11,069 bases of DNA from Nitrospirota bacterium (GTDB lineage: Bacteria; Nitrospirota; CAKKRA01; 9FT-COMBO-42-15): positions 1 to 11,069 of the forward strand of contig JACPZJ010000112.1 of assembly GCA_016195585.1 (NCBI GenBank), read 5' to 3'. Each line of letters begins with the position of its first letter. Position 1 is the stretch's first letter. The notes beneath the pieces were generated by a model that saw only the letters and a list, made by a program, of their open reading frames with translations, did not search any database and was not told where the DNA came from. Both the position numbers and the translations under genes were made by a program. This document shows, in pieces, positions 1-6,164 of the stretch.

Positions 1-258
1 CCAACAACCCCAACACCTGCATTTAAGATTGGCGAGAAGACGCAGGATCCATTGCAGATGTATCTTTCAGATATATTCACCATATCAGTGAATTTAGCAG
101 GTGTGCCAGCAGTTTCAATCCCATGCGGCCTTACAAAAGGCAATCTGCCAATCGGCTTACAGATTATCAGCAAGCCATTTGATGAAGAGACTATTATAAG
201 AACAGCCTATACCTTTGAGCAGTCAACGGAACATCATAATAAAAGGCCTGCTGTATGA
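1..258 (+). CDS. gatA: Glutamyl-tRNA(Gln) amidotransferase subunit A, C-terminal part
   Basis: This is the 3' end of gatA, cut by the window start; the frame is open from base 1 and ends in TGA at 256-258. GatA is the amidase subunit of GatCAB: it frees ammonia from glutamine and passes it to GatB for transamidation of Glu-tRNA(Gln) or Asp-tRNA(Asn). The 85 visible residues match the conserved C-terminal part of the amidase-signature family: PTTPTPAF near the start, then DPLQMYLSDIFT, VNLAGVPAVSIPCG and LPIGLQIISKPFDEE. The catalytic Ser-Ser-Lys lies upstream, outside the window. The protein ends normally with KRPAV. Its stop overlaps the ATG of a glycosyltransferase remnant (TGATG), and gatB follows 60 bases later. 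Identification is firm. Confidence 0.96.
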   Translation, partial: PTTPTPAFKIGEKTQDPLQMYLSDIFTISVNLAGVPAVSIPCGLTKGNLPIGLQIISKPFDEETIIRTAYTFEQSTEHHNKRPAV

Positions 259-305
259 TGAAATTATCGGTTGTCATACCTGTATATAATGAGAATGTAA
301 ATTAA
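258..305 (+). pseudogene. Vestigial family 2 glycosyltransferase start (15 codons)
   Basis: The reading frame opens with an ATG overlapping the gatA stop and encodes MKLSVVIPVYNENVN before TAA at 303-305. MKLSVVIPVYNE is the characteristic first beta strand and nucleotide-binding loop of GT-A fold family 2 glycosyltransferases (dolichol-phosphate mannosyltransferase type), which normally run over 200 residues. Nothing of the remaining domain, including the DxD motif, is present: the gatB ribosome binding site (AAAGGAG, 304-310) follows at once. The ATGA-type overlap is that of an operon gene translationally coupled to gatA. I infer that a full GT2 gene once sat between gatA and gatB and was removed by internal deletion, leaving its first codons. 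A chance 13-residue match is possible but unlikely. Confidence 0.6.
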
Positions 306-318
306 AGGAGTTATAGTA

Positions 319-1746
319 ATGGAGTATGAGACGGTTATCGGGCTTGAGATTCATGCCCAGTTATTGACAAGATCAAAGGTCTTTTGCGGATGCAGCACAA
401 AATTCGGCGAAGAGCCGAATACACAGGTCTGTCCTGTGTGTATTGGTATGCCGGGTGTCCTTCCTGTATTGAATAAAAGGGCAGTGGACTTTGCAATAAA
501 GACTGCGCTTGCGACAAAGTGCGCAGTAAATGAATATTCTATCTTTGCGAGAAAGAATTATTTCTACCCTGACCTGCCAAAGAACTATCAGATATCACAG
601 TATGAGCTTCCCCTTGCAATAAAAGGTAATATAGAAATTGTGGTTGACGGCAATGTTAAGAAGATCGGCATAACAAGGATTCACATGGAGGAGGATGCAG
701 GGAAGAACCTGCATGAGGGGATAGAGGATGCGAGCCATGTGGATTTAAACAGGACAGGCGTTCCATTGATGGAGATTGTGAGCGAGCCTGATATGCGCAC
801 ACCTGAGGAGGCAGTGGCATATCTGAAAAAGCTGAGGGATATATTACGCTATCTCGGTGTATGCGACGGAAATATGGAAGAAGGCAGCTTCAGGTGCGAT
901 GCAAATGTCTCTATCAGGTCCGTTGGACAAAAGGATCTCGGCACAAAGGCAGAGCTAAAGAATATGAACTCCTTTAAATTTGTTCAGAAGGCTCTGGAGT
1001 ACGAGATTGACCGGCAGAAGGAGCTCCTTGAGGATGGCAAGAGGGTTATTCAGGAGACAAGGCTCTGGGATTCAAACAAGGGCGTAACAATCTCCATGCG
1101 CTCTAAGGAAGAGGCGCATGACTACAGATATTTTCCTGAGCCTGATCTTGTGCCGCTGGTGGTTAATAAGGACTGGATAGGGGAGATACGCAATGGCCTT
1201 CCTGAACTGCCTGATGCAAAGAGGGCGCGTTTTGTAAAGGAGTATGGCCTTCCTGAATACGATGCAGAACTTCTGACATCCACAATTACTATGGCAGATT
1301 ATTTTGAGGGGTGTGTTAAGTTCTATAATCAGCCAAAGGCAGTAAGCAACTGGATTATGGGAGACCTTATAAGGGAGCTGAATGTAAATAATATTGATAT
1401 AGCAGATTCACCTGTCAGCCCCCAAAAATTAACAGATATGCTAAAATTAATGGACAAAGGAATAATTAGTGGTAAAATTGCTAAAGTAGTGTTTGAAGAT
1501 ATGTTTAAGACAGGCAAAGATGCAGAGACAATTGTACAGGAAAAGGGTCTTGTTCAGGTAACAGATGATGCTGAGATAGAGAGGATAATTGATAAGATAA
1601 TAGAGGCGAATCCGGGTCAGGCTGCTGACTATAAGTCAGGTAAAGACAAACTCTTTGGCTTCTTTGTCGGTCAGGTAATGAAGGAGTCCAAGGGCAAGGC
1701 AAATCCTGCAAAGGTAAATGAGCTGTTAAAAAAGAAGCTGTCATAA
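319..1746 (+). CDS. gatB: Aspartyl/glutamyl-tRNA amidotransferase subunit B
   Basis: GatB binds misacylated Glu-tRNA(Gln)/Asp-tRNA(Asn), activates the side chain with ATP and uses ammonia from GatA to form Gln- or Asn-tRNA in the cytoplasm. The 475 residues are full length for the family. Visible signatures are ETVIGLEIHAQL at the N-terminus, a zinc-type cysteine set C23, C25, C38, C41 (CGC, then CPVC), HMEEDAGK, DLNRTGVPLMEIVSEPD, EGSFRCDANVS and KNMNSFKFVQKALEYE. The last ~150 residues form the helical YqeY-like tail (from ADYFEGCVK to LLKKKLS) that contacts the tRNA elbow. The ATG at 319 is supported by AAAGGAG at 304-310 with 8-base spacing. It lies in the gatA operon, separated from gatA only by a glycosyltransferase remnant. 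No gatC is in the window. Confidence 0.98.
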   Translation: MEYETVIGLEIHAQLLTRSKVFCGCSTKFGEEPNTQVCPVCIGMPGVLPVLNKRAVDFAIKTALATKCAVNEYSIFARKNYFYPDLPKNYQISQYELPLAIKGNIEIVVDGNVKKIGITRIHMEEDAGKNLHEGIEDASHVDLNRTGVPLMEIVSEPDMRTPEEAVAYLKKLRDILRYLGVCDGNMEEGSFRCDANVSIRSVGQKDLGTKAELKNMNSFKFVQKALEYEIDRQKELLEDGKRVIQETRLWDSNKGVTISMRSKEEAHDYRYFPEPDLVPLVVNKDWIGEIRNGLPELPDAKRARFVKEYGLPEYDAELLTSTITMADYFEGCVKFYNQPKAVSNWIMGDLIRELNVNNIDIADSPVSPQKLTDMLKLMDKGIISGKIAKVVFEDMFKTGKDAETIVQEKGLVQVTDDAEIERIIDKIIEANPGQAADYKSGKDKLFGFFVGQVMKESKGKANPAKVNELLKKKLS

Positions 1747-1760
1747 CAGAGGAATTAATT

Positions 1761-2267
1761 ATGGATATAAAAGAGATAGGCCTGTCGTCAGCGGGGAGCA
1801 GATTTACCATCCTATCCAAAAATGGCGATAAGATTGAGGTTGCAATTTACAGCGACGGCAAGAGGGGTATAGAATACTATAAAAAGGATGCGAAGGCGCC
1901 GGCAAGTATTGTAATGGACGAAAAGGACGCCCAGCAGGTTGCGGCGGTTATTGGCGGCGCCTTTAATGATACGAAGATACTTGAGCCGGGGGATATTGCC
2001 TTAAAAAGCCTCCTGCTGGAGTGGATAAGGCTTGAGGCGAATGTTACTGTGGCTGGCAAGAGCCTCGGTGAATTGAGGATAAGGGAGAAGACAGGTGTTT
2101 CTATAGTTGCTATACTGAGGGGTGAAAACCTCCTCCCATCACCAAAGGAGAATAAGATGCTCCTTGGAAGGGATTATTTGCTTATTATAGGAAAGAAAGA
2201 TGAGATAGAAAAGTTTAAGGAGATGATCGGGAAGGCAAAGAAGGACGAACTGTCGTCGCTTCTGTAA
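1761..2267 (+). CDS. khtT: KhtT-like K+(cation)/H+ antiporter regulatory protein (RCK_C/TrkA_C domain)
   Basis: The 168-residue protein matches the size and layout of Bacillus KhtT (YhaT), the cytoplasmic regulatory subunit of a CPA2-type K+/H+ antiporter. The N-terminal half (MDIKEIGLSSAGSRFTI, then GKRGIEYY) is the KhtT-type domain. Residues ~80-160 form a TrkA_C/RCK_C ligand-binding domain, seen in LLEWIRLEANVTVAGKSLGEL, REKTGVSIVAILRG and MLLGRDYLLIIG. In characterised relatives this domain senses nucleotides such as c-di-AMP; whether that holds here is unknown. The start is set by AGAGGA (1748-1753) 7 bases before ATG, 14 bases after gatB. The partner antiporter (khtU/kefB type) is not downstream as expected; instead a 5'-truncated enolase begins within 12 bases of the stop. 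A deletion there may have removed the partner. Confidence 0.78.
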   Translation: MDIKEIGLSSAGSRFTILSKNGDKIEVAIYSDGKRGIEYYKKDAKAPASIVMDEKDAQQVAAVIGGAFNDTKILEPGDIALKSLLLEWIRLEANVTVAGKSLGELRIREKTGVSIVAILRGENLLPSPKENKMLLGRDYLLIIGKKDEIEKFKEMIGKAKKDELSSLL

Positions 2268-2296
2268 CCCCCTTAACAAGAGGGAATCCAACAATT

Positions 2297-2308
2297 GAGG
2301 TTGATGTG
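2297..2308 (+). promoter_or_regulatory. Fortuitous ribosome binding site and GTG start of truncated eno
   Basis: GAGG at 2297-2300 stands 5 bases before GTG at 2306. GTG 2306 is the only ATG/GTG/TTG in the eno frame between the in-frame stop at 2216-2218 and the conserved PSGAST loop, apart from ATGs further inside (2321, 2327). Both signal and start lie inside what is enolase coding sequence in other bacteria (codons for IEVDV), so this would be an accidental initiation site. Confidence 0.4.
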
Positions 2309-3520
2309 ATACTTGAGAGCATGGCAATGGGCAGGGCTGCTGTGCCTTCCGGCGCCTCTACTGGCACAAGGGAGGCTGTGGAACTGCGCGATGGAAATAA
2401 AAAGAGGTATAAAGGCAAGGGCGTGCAGCAGGCTGTAAGTAATGTGGTAGATGAGATTGGGCCTCATATAGCTGGAATAGATGCGGCTGATCAGGCTATG
2501 GTAGATAAGATGATGATAGAGCTTGACGGCACAGAAAATAAGGGCAGGCTCGGTGCAAATGCCATACTCGGTGTGTCTCTGGCAACTGCAAAGGCAGCAG
2601 CAGAGGAGGCAGGGCTCCCATTGTACAGATATATCGGCGGTGTGAATGCAAAGGAGCTTCCCATTCCCATGATGAATATCTTAAATGGCGGCAAACATGC
2701 AGACAACAATGTGGATCTGCAGGAGTTTATGATAATGCCGGTATGCGCCGCATCTCTAACAGAGGCTGTAAGGATAGGCGCAGAGGTCTTTCACAGCCTT
2801 AAAGATGTCTTGAAGAAGAAGGGATACAATACTTCTGTTGGAGATGAAGGCGGCTTTGCCCCGAATCTCTCATCAAATGAAGAGGCGATTCAGGTAGTGC
2901 TGCAGGGCATTGAGGCAGCAGGATATAAACCCGGCAAGGATATTTATGTTGCCCTTGACGCTGCGGCGAGCGAGTTTTACGAGAATGGGAAATACAATCT
3001 AAAGGGCGAGAAAAAGATTAAGACAACAGCAGAGATGATTGAATATTACGATGGATTGATTAAGAAGTATCCCATCATCTCTATTGAGGACGGTCTTTCT
3101 GAATCTGACTGGGAGGGCTGGCAGGCCATGACAAAGAGGCTCGGCAGAAAGGTTCAACTCGTGGGTGATGATGTGTTTGTTACAAATACAAAGATACTTG
3201 AAAAGGGAATTATGGATGGAGTTGGAAATTCCATCCTCGTAAAGGTGAATCAGATAGGCACCTTGACCGAGACATTAAATGCTGTGGAGACAGCAAAGAG
3301 GGCGGGATATACTGCGGTTATCTCCCACCGCTCAGGAGAGACAGAGGATACAACCATCGCAGATATAGCTGTTGCTGTTAATGCAGGCCAGATAAAGACA
3401 GGCTCAATGTGCAGGACAGACAGGGTTGCAAAGTATAATCAGCTTATCAGGATTGAAGAAGATCTCGGTGATATGGCTGTATTTAAGGGCATGAAGGCAT
3501 TTTATAGTATAGTGCATTAG
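2306..3520 (+). CDS. eno: Enolase, missing its N-terminal ~24 residues (5'-truncated)
   Basis: Enolase converts 2-phosphoglycerate to phosphoenolpyruvate in the cytoplasm. Catalytic and Mg2+ residues are all present: the PSGASTG loop, H131 in NGGKHADNN, E140, E181 in GDEGGFAP, D218 in VALDAAASEF, E261 in SIEDGLSE, D289 in VGDDVFVTN, K313 in LVKVNQIGT, H341-R342-S343 and K364 in GQIKTGS. The C-terminus is complete (KYNQLIRIEEDLG). The 5' end is abnormal. Enolases begin with about 15 residues ending AREILDS before RGNPTIEVD. Here RGNPTIEVD is encoded at 2279-2305, but upstream of it the frame reads unrelated VASVTPLT and then runs into the 3' end of khtT without a start codon. Translation could begin only at GTG 2306, giving 404 residues against ~430 and losing the first beta strand. 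This may be an inactive allele or an assembly error. Confidence 0.9.
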   Translation: MILESMAMGRAAVPSGASTGTREAVELRDGNKKRYKGKGVQQAVSNVVDEIGPHIAGIDAADQAMVDKMMIELDGTENKGRLGANAILGVSLATAKAAAEEAGLPLYRYIGGVNAKELPIPMMNILNGGKHADNNVDLQEFMIMPVCAASLTEAVRIGAEVFHSLKDVLKKKGYNTSVGDEGGFAPNLSSNEEAIQVVLQGIEAAGYKPGKDIYVALDAAASEFYENGKYNLKGEKKIKTTAEMIEYYDGLIKKYPIISIEDGLSESDWEGWQAMTKRLGRKVQLVGDDVFVTNTKILEKGIMDGVGNSILVKVNQIGTLTETLNAVETAKRAGYTAVISHRSGETEDTTIADIAVAVNAGQIKTGSMCRTDRVAKYNQLIRIEEDLGDMAVFKGMKAFYSIVH

Positions 3521-3525
3521 AAAAG

Positions 3526-3549
3526 GGTTCAAGGATTCAAGGGGTCAAG
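3526..3549 (+). repeat. Three degenerate 8-base direct repeats
   Basis: Between eno and ftsB lie three tandem octamers, GGTTCAAG, GATTCAAG and GGGTCAAG (3526-3533, 3534-3541, 3542-3549), differing at two positions. The array occupies most of the 39-base spacer. It is a short minisatellite-like tract with no coding role. Confidence 0.75.
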
Positions 3550-3559
3550 TAAAAAAAGT

Positions 3560-3886
3560 ATGCGAAGAAATAATCTTAAAAAAGAAGACTTGGCAGGCAT
3601 AAGAAAGAAGAGGCGTACGATCCTCTGGATGGCAGGGGGTTTTATTGCCCTTTATTTTATCTTCTCCTTTCTATTCAGCGATCTTGGATTTATAAAGTAT
3701 ATAAAGATGAGGACAACCAATAATAAACTTAAAGAAGAGATAAGCAGGCTTGAAGAGGAAAACAGGAGATTAAAGAAAGAGGCAGGGGCATTGAGGTCTG
3801 ACCCAGAACATATAGAGAAACTGGCGAGGGAGAGGCTGGGCCTTGTAAAAGAAGGCGAGATTGTCTATCAGTATAATGAAAAATAA
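3560..3886 (+). CDS. ftsB: FtsB/DivIC-family septum formation initiator
   Basis: This 108-residue single-pass membrane protein fits the DivIC/FtsB family, which joins FtsL and FtsQ (DivIB) in the divisome and helps activate septal peptidoglycan synthesis. The basic N-terminus (residues 1-19, KKRR at 16-19) is followed by one membrane segment at ~21-40 (ILWMAGGFIALYFIFSFLFS). A leucine/glutamate-rich coiled coil runs through ~48-79, and the family tail DPEHIEKLARERLGLVKEGE sits at 81-100. The tail motif (ARERLGLVxxGE) is the strongest evidence. The start at 3560 has no strong Shine-Dalgarno, only an A-rich tract. It follows eno, a common order in Gram-negative bacteria, and its 3' end overlaps the era start by 11 bases, which suggests coupled translation. 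Confidence 0.88.
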   Translation: MRRNNLKKEDLAGIRKKRRTILWMAGGFIALYFIFSFLFSDLGFIKYIKMRTTNNKLKEEISRLEEENRRLKKEAGALRSDPEHIEKLARERLGLVKEGEIVYQYNEK

Positions 3887-4646
3887 GCCTTTTAGGTCAG
3901 GATTTATTTCCATTATCGGGAGGCCGAATGTAGGCAAATCAACATTATTAAATTTTATATTAAAAGAGAAGGCAGCCATTATCTCTGAAAAGCCTCAGAC
4001 AACACGGAACAGGATACTCGGAATAAGAAATACGCCCAATAGCCAGATGATCTTTATAGACACACCCGGCATCCATAAGCCAAAATACAGGCTAAATGAG
4101 ATAATGGTAAAGACAGCAGTGGATACATTGAGAGAGGTTGACGCAGTAATATTTCTGGTAGAGGCCGACAGCCATGCGGGTGCAGGCGATAGATATATCA
4201 TCACTACCTTTTTTAATGATTTAAGAATTCCTGTTATACTTGTAATAAATAAGATTGACACTATAAAAAAGGAGACACTGCTGCCGCTTATTAACGAATA
4301 TAACAATATATATAAATTTGCAGAGACAATGCCTGTTTCAGCATTAAAGGGTGATAATGTTGAGCGCCTTTTAGATGTAATGGAAGGGTATCTGCCTGAG
4401 GGGCCCAAATATTATCCCGATGATATCTATACTGACCAGCCAGAGAGATTTATAGCTGCTGAGATAATAAGGGAGAAGATTATTGCTAAAACAGAAGAGG
4501 AAATTCCGTATTCAGTGGCAGTGTTTGTTGAGGAGTTCAAGGAGAGGGAAAATGGAAATATATTTATCAGGGCAGTTATATTTGTTGAACGTGACTCCCA
4601 GAAAGGTATTATTATTGGAACAGCATCAGTTAATTCCACCAACTAA
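3876..4646 (+). CDS. era: GTPase Era, C-terminally truncated (KH domain lost)
   Basis: Era is a GTPase that binds the 3' end of 16S rRNA and assists 30S assembly. The GTPase domain is intact: G1 GRPNVGKS (15-22), switch I QTTRNRI, G3 DTPG (62-65), G4 NKID (125-128) and G5 SALKG (155-159). The linker and the start of the KH domain follow (FIAAEIIREKI, EIPYSVAVFVEEF, FIRAVIFVERDSQKGIIIG). Homology then stops at G248. Where other Era proteins carry the GxxG loop and about 50 more residues, this frame reads TASVNSTN and ends at TAA 4644-4646, for 256 residues against ~300. The same bases from 4618 encode the MgtE N-terminus in another frame. I chose ATG 3876, which overlaps the ftsB end by 11 bases and gives the usual short lead to GFISIIGRPNVGKS. 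Without the KH domain this allele should not bind 16S rRNA. Confidence 0.93.
   Translation: MKNKPFRSGFISIIGRPNVGKSTLLNFILKEKAAIISEKPQTTRNRILGIRNTPNSQMIFIDTPGIHKPKYRLNEIMVKTAVDTLREVDAVIFLVEADSHAGAGDRYIITTFFNDLRIPVILVINKIDTIKKETLLPLINEYNNIYKFAETMPVSALKGDNVERLLDVMEGYLPEGPKYYPDDIYTDQPERFIAAEIIREKIIAKTEEEIPYSVAVFVEEFKERENGNIFIRAVIFVERDSQKGIIIGTASVNSTN
4601..4617 (+). promoter_or_regulatory. Possible ribosome binding site and TTG start for mgtE at the era junction
   Basis: GAAAGG (4601-4606) lies 8 bases before TTG 4615, immediately ahead of GAA CAG in the MgtE frame. The native mgtE start codon appears to have been lost at this junction. TTG 4615 is the start closest to the expected N-terminus; in-frame ATG 4552 would add 21 residues translated from the era sequence in a shifted frame. 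Confidence 0.35.
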
Positions 4647-5991
4647 ACACGAGATTGTTATAGATAGCATAAGGAGACTTTTGCGCCGCGGGGCTATTGG
4701 CCCTATCTCCAAGATAATTAATAAGCAGCATCCTGCAGATATTGCGAAGTCAATAAGCGAAGTAGAAAAAAAGGATAGATTCCTGCTCTTTGAGCTGATT
4801 CAGGATGTGAAGGCAAAGGCTGCTGCTATTGTTGAGGTAGAAGAGGCAATCAGGATGGAGATGCTGAGTGAGATGCCCATTGATGATATTGTTGCTATCT
4901 TACATGAGATACCTTCTGATAAGGCAGCGGACATTATAGGCAAGATGCCGGAGGATAAGGCAAAAGAGCTTCTCAATATGATGAAGGCAGAGAACTCAAA
5001 GGAGGTAAAGGGTCTTTTAAAATTTGAGGAGGAGACCGCAGGCGGTATAATGATTCCGCAGTTCTTTGCCCTTTCTGAAAATACCACTGTTCAGCAGGCA
5101 ATAAAGGCGCTTCAAAAGGCCAAAGATGTTGAGATGGTTTTTTATATTTATGTGACAGACGATAAGGGAAGGCTTGTTGGTGTTTTATCTATAAGGCAGC
5201 TTCTCTTAGTGCCGCCAAGAAAACAATTGAAGGATATTATGGTCAGGGATGTAATCAGTGTTACAACAGATATGGATCAGGAAGAGGTAGCGAGGAGGGT
5301 GGCAAGATACAATATCCTTGCCATACCTGTTGTGGATAAGGAGAATAAATTAGTTGGTATCATTACAGTAGACGATATTATTGATGTTATAAAGGACGAG
5401 GCTACAGAGGATATCTACAAGATGGCAGGCCTTAATATAGATGAGCGCGCCCTTGATCCGATCTTCAGCTCTATTAGAAGAAGGCTTCCATGGCTGTATA
5501 TTAATCTCCTTACCGCAATCCTTGCAGCAAGTGTGGTCGGCTTGTTTACTAATACAATCCAGGCATATGCAATACTTGCTGCATACATGCCTATTGTAGC
5601 TGGTATGGGCGGCAATGCAGCCACCCAGACCCTTACTGTTATTATCCGTGGTATGGCCCTCGGTGAACTTACCTTTGGCAATACAATGAAGGCCCTTTTA
5701 AAGGAGTCATCCGCAGGGCTTATAAATGGCATCGCAACCGGAGCTGCAATGGCTGTAATAGCATATCTGTGGAACGGCAACTATATGCTTGGTGTTGTGG
5801 TGTGTCTTGCAATGATTATAAATTTATTTGTAGCAGGTCTTACAGGCACCCTTATCCCTGTCATATTAAGGGCATTTAAGATTGACCCTGCTGTTGCCTC
5901 CACTGTAGTTGTTACAACATTTACAGATGTCGTAGGGTTTTTCTCCTTCCTCGGCATTGCAACCCTCTTAATCCATTACATAGCAGTCTAA
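4615..5991 (+). CDS. mgtE: MgtE-family magnesium transporter
   Basis: MgtE is an inner-membrane Mg2+ channel gated by cytoplasmic Mg2+ through its N and CBS domains. All parts are visible: the N domain (HPADIAKSIS to ~residue 145, repeats such as EMPIDDIVAILHEIPSDKAADII), the family hallmark EEETAGGIMIP, a CBS pair (VQQAIKALQ to LGVLSIRQLL-like sequence, then VISVTTDMDQEEVARRVAR to LVGIITVDDIIDVI), a plug helix and about five membrane segments from WLYINLLTAILAAS onward. The signature MPIVAGMGGNAATQ lines the pore, and the C-terminus is complete. From residue 2 (GAA 4618) the length of about 457 is normal. The native ATG is missing because the gene abuts truncated era; TTG 4615 is my best start. 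The C-terminal ~430 residues are not in doubt, the first few are. Confidence 0.92.
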   Translation: MEQHQLIPPTKHEIVIDSIRRLLRRGAIGPISKIINKQHPADIAKSISEVEKKDRFLLFELIQDVKAKAAAIVEVEEAIRMEMLSEMPIDDIVAILHEIPSDKAADIIGKMPEDKAKELLNMMKAENSKEVKGLLKFEEETAGGIMIPQFFALSENTTVQQAIKALQKAKDVEMVFYIYVTDDKGRLVGVLSIRQLLLVPPRKQLKDIMVRDVISVTTDMDQEEVARRVARYNILAIPVVDKENKLVGIITVDDIIDVIKDEATEDIYKMAGLNIDERALDPIFSSIRRRLPWLYINLLTAILAASVVGLFTNTIQAYAILAAYMPIVAGMGGNAATQTLTVIIRGMALGELTFGNTMKALLKESSAGLINGIATGAAMAVIAYLWNGNYMLGVVVCLAMIINLFVAGLTGTLIPVILRAFKIDPAVASTVVVTTFTDVVGFFSFLGIATLLIHYIAV

Positions 5992-6010
5992 CGGCATTCT
6001 ACGAATGCCG
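5992..6010 (+). terminator. Short perfect hairpin just after mgtE
   Basis: CGGCATTC (5992-5999) pairs perfectly with GAATGCCG (6003-6010) around a 3-base loop, starting one base after the mgtE stop. No T-run follows on either strand, so this is at best a weak or factor-assisted terminator, or an mRNA-stabilising stem. Confidence 0.4.
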
Positions 6011-6033
6011 CAATGTAGATTGGAAATAATGTA

Positions 6034-6140
6034 GGTTTATTAGGTTGACTGGTTGATTAGGTTGAATAAGTTGATTATGTTTGAATGGTAAAAATTTAAA
6101 AAACTCAGTCAACCCAATAAACCTAATCAACTTAATCAAC
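6034..6140 (+). repeat. Nonamer repeat array arranged as an inverted repeat, mgtE-recO spacer
   Basis: Five degenerate 9-base units (consensus about GTTGATTAG) run in tandem at 6034-6078. Four units in reverse complement (TAATCAACT type) lie at 6106-6140. The two-unit block 6034-6051 pairs with 6106-6123 at 17 of 18 positions, so the spacer can fold into a long stem around a 54-base, A/T-rich loop. The array lies between mgtE and recO and ends 24 bases before the recO start. The frame of recO continues upstream through it (PINLINLIN), but this is read-through of repeat DNA, not protein homology. Confidence 0.75.
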
Positions 6141-6164
6141 GAAAAGTGGAGCGAAGCGACTGAT

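Noticed and set aside
4611..4646. Simple frameshift as the cause of Era truncation
   Set aside because: No frame after 4619 encodes the missing KH sequence; the following DNA is MgtE. Sequence is absent, not shifted.
6034..6140. CRISPR array
   Set aside because: Units are only 9 bases, contiguous and degenerate, with no spacers and no cas genes.
6081..6164. Upstream extension of RecO from TTG 6081
   Set aside because: The added residues (PINLINLIN) are translation of the nonamer repeats, and family members begin near MPLHKTEAIVI.
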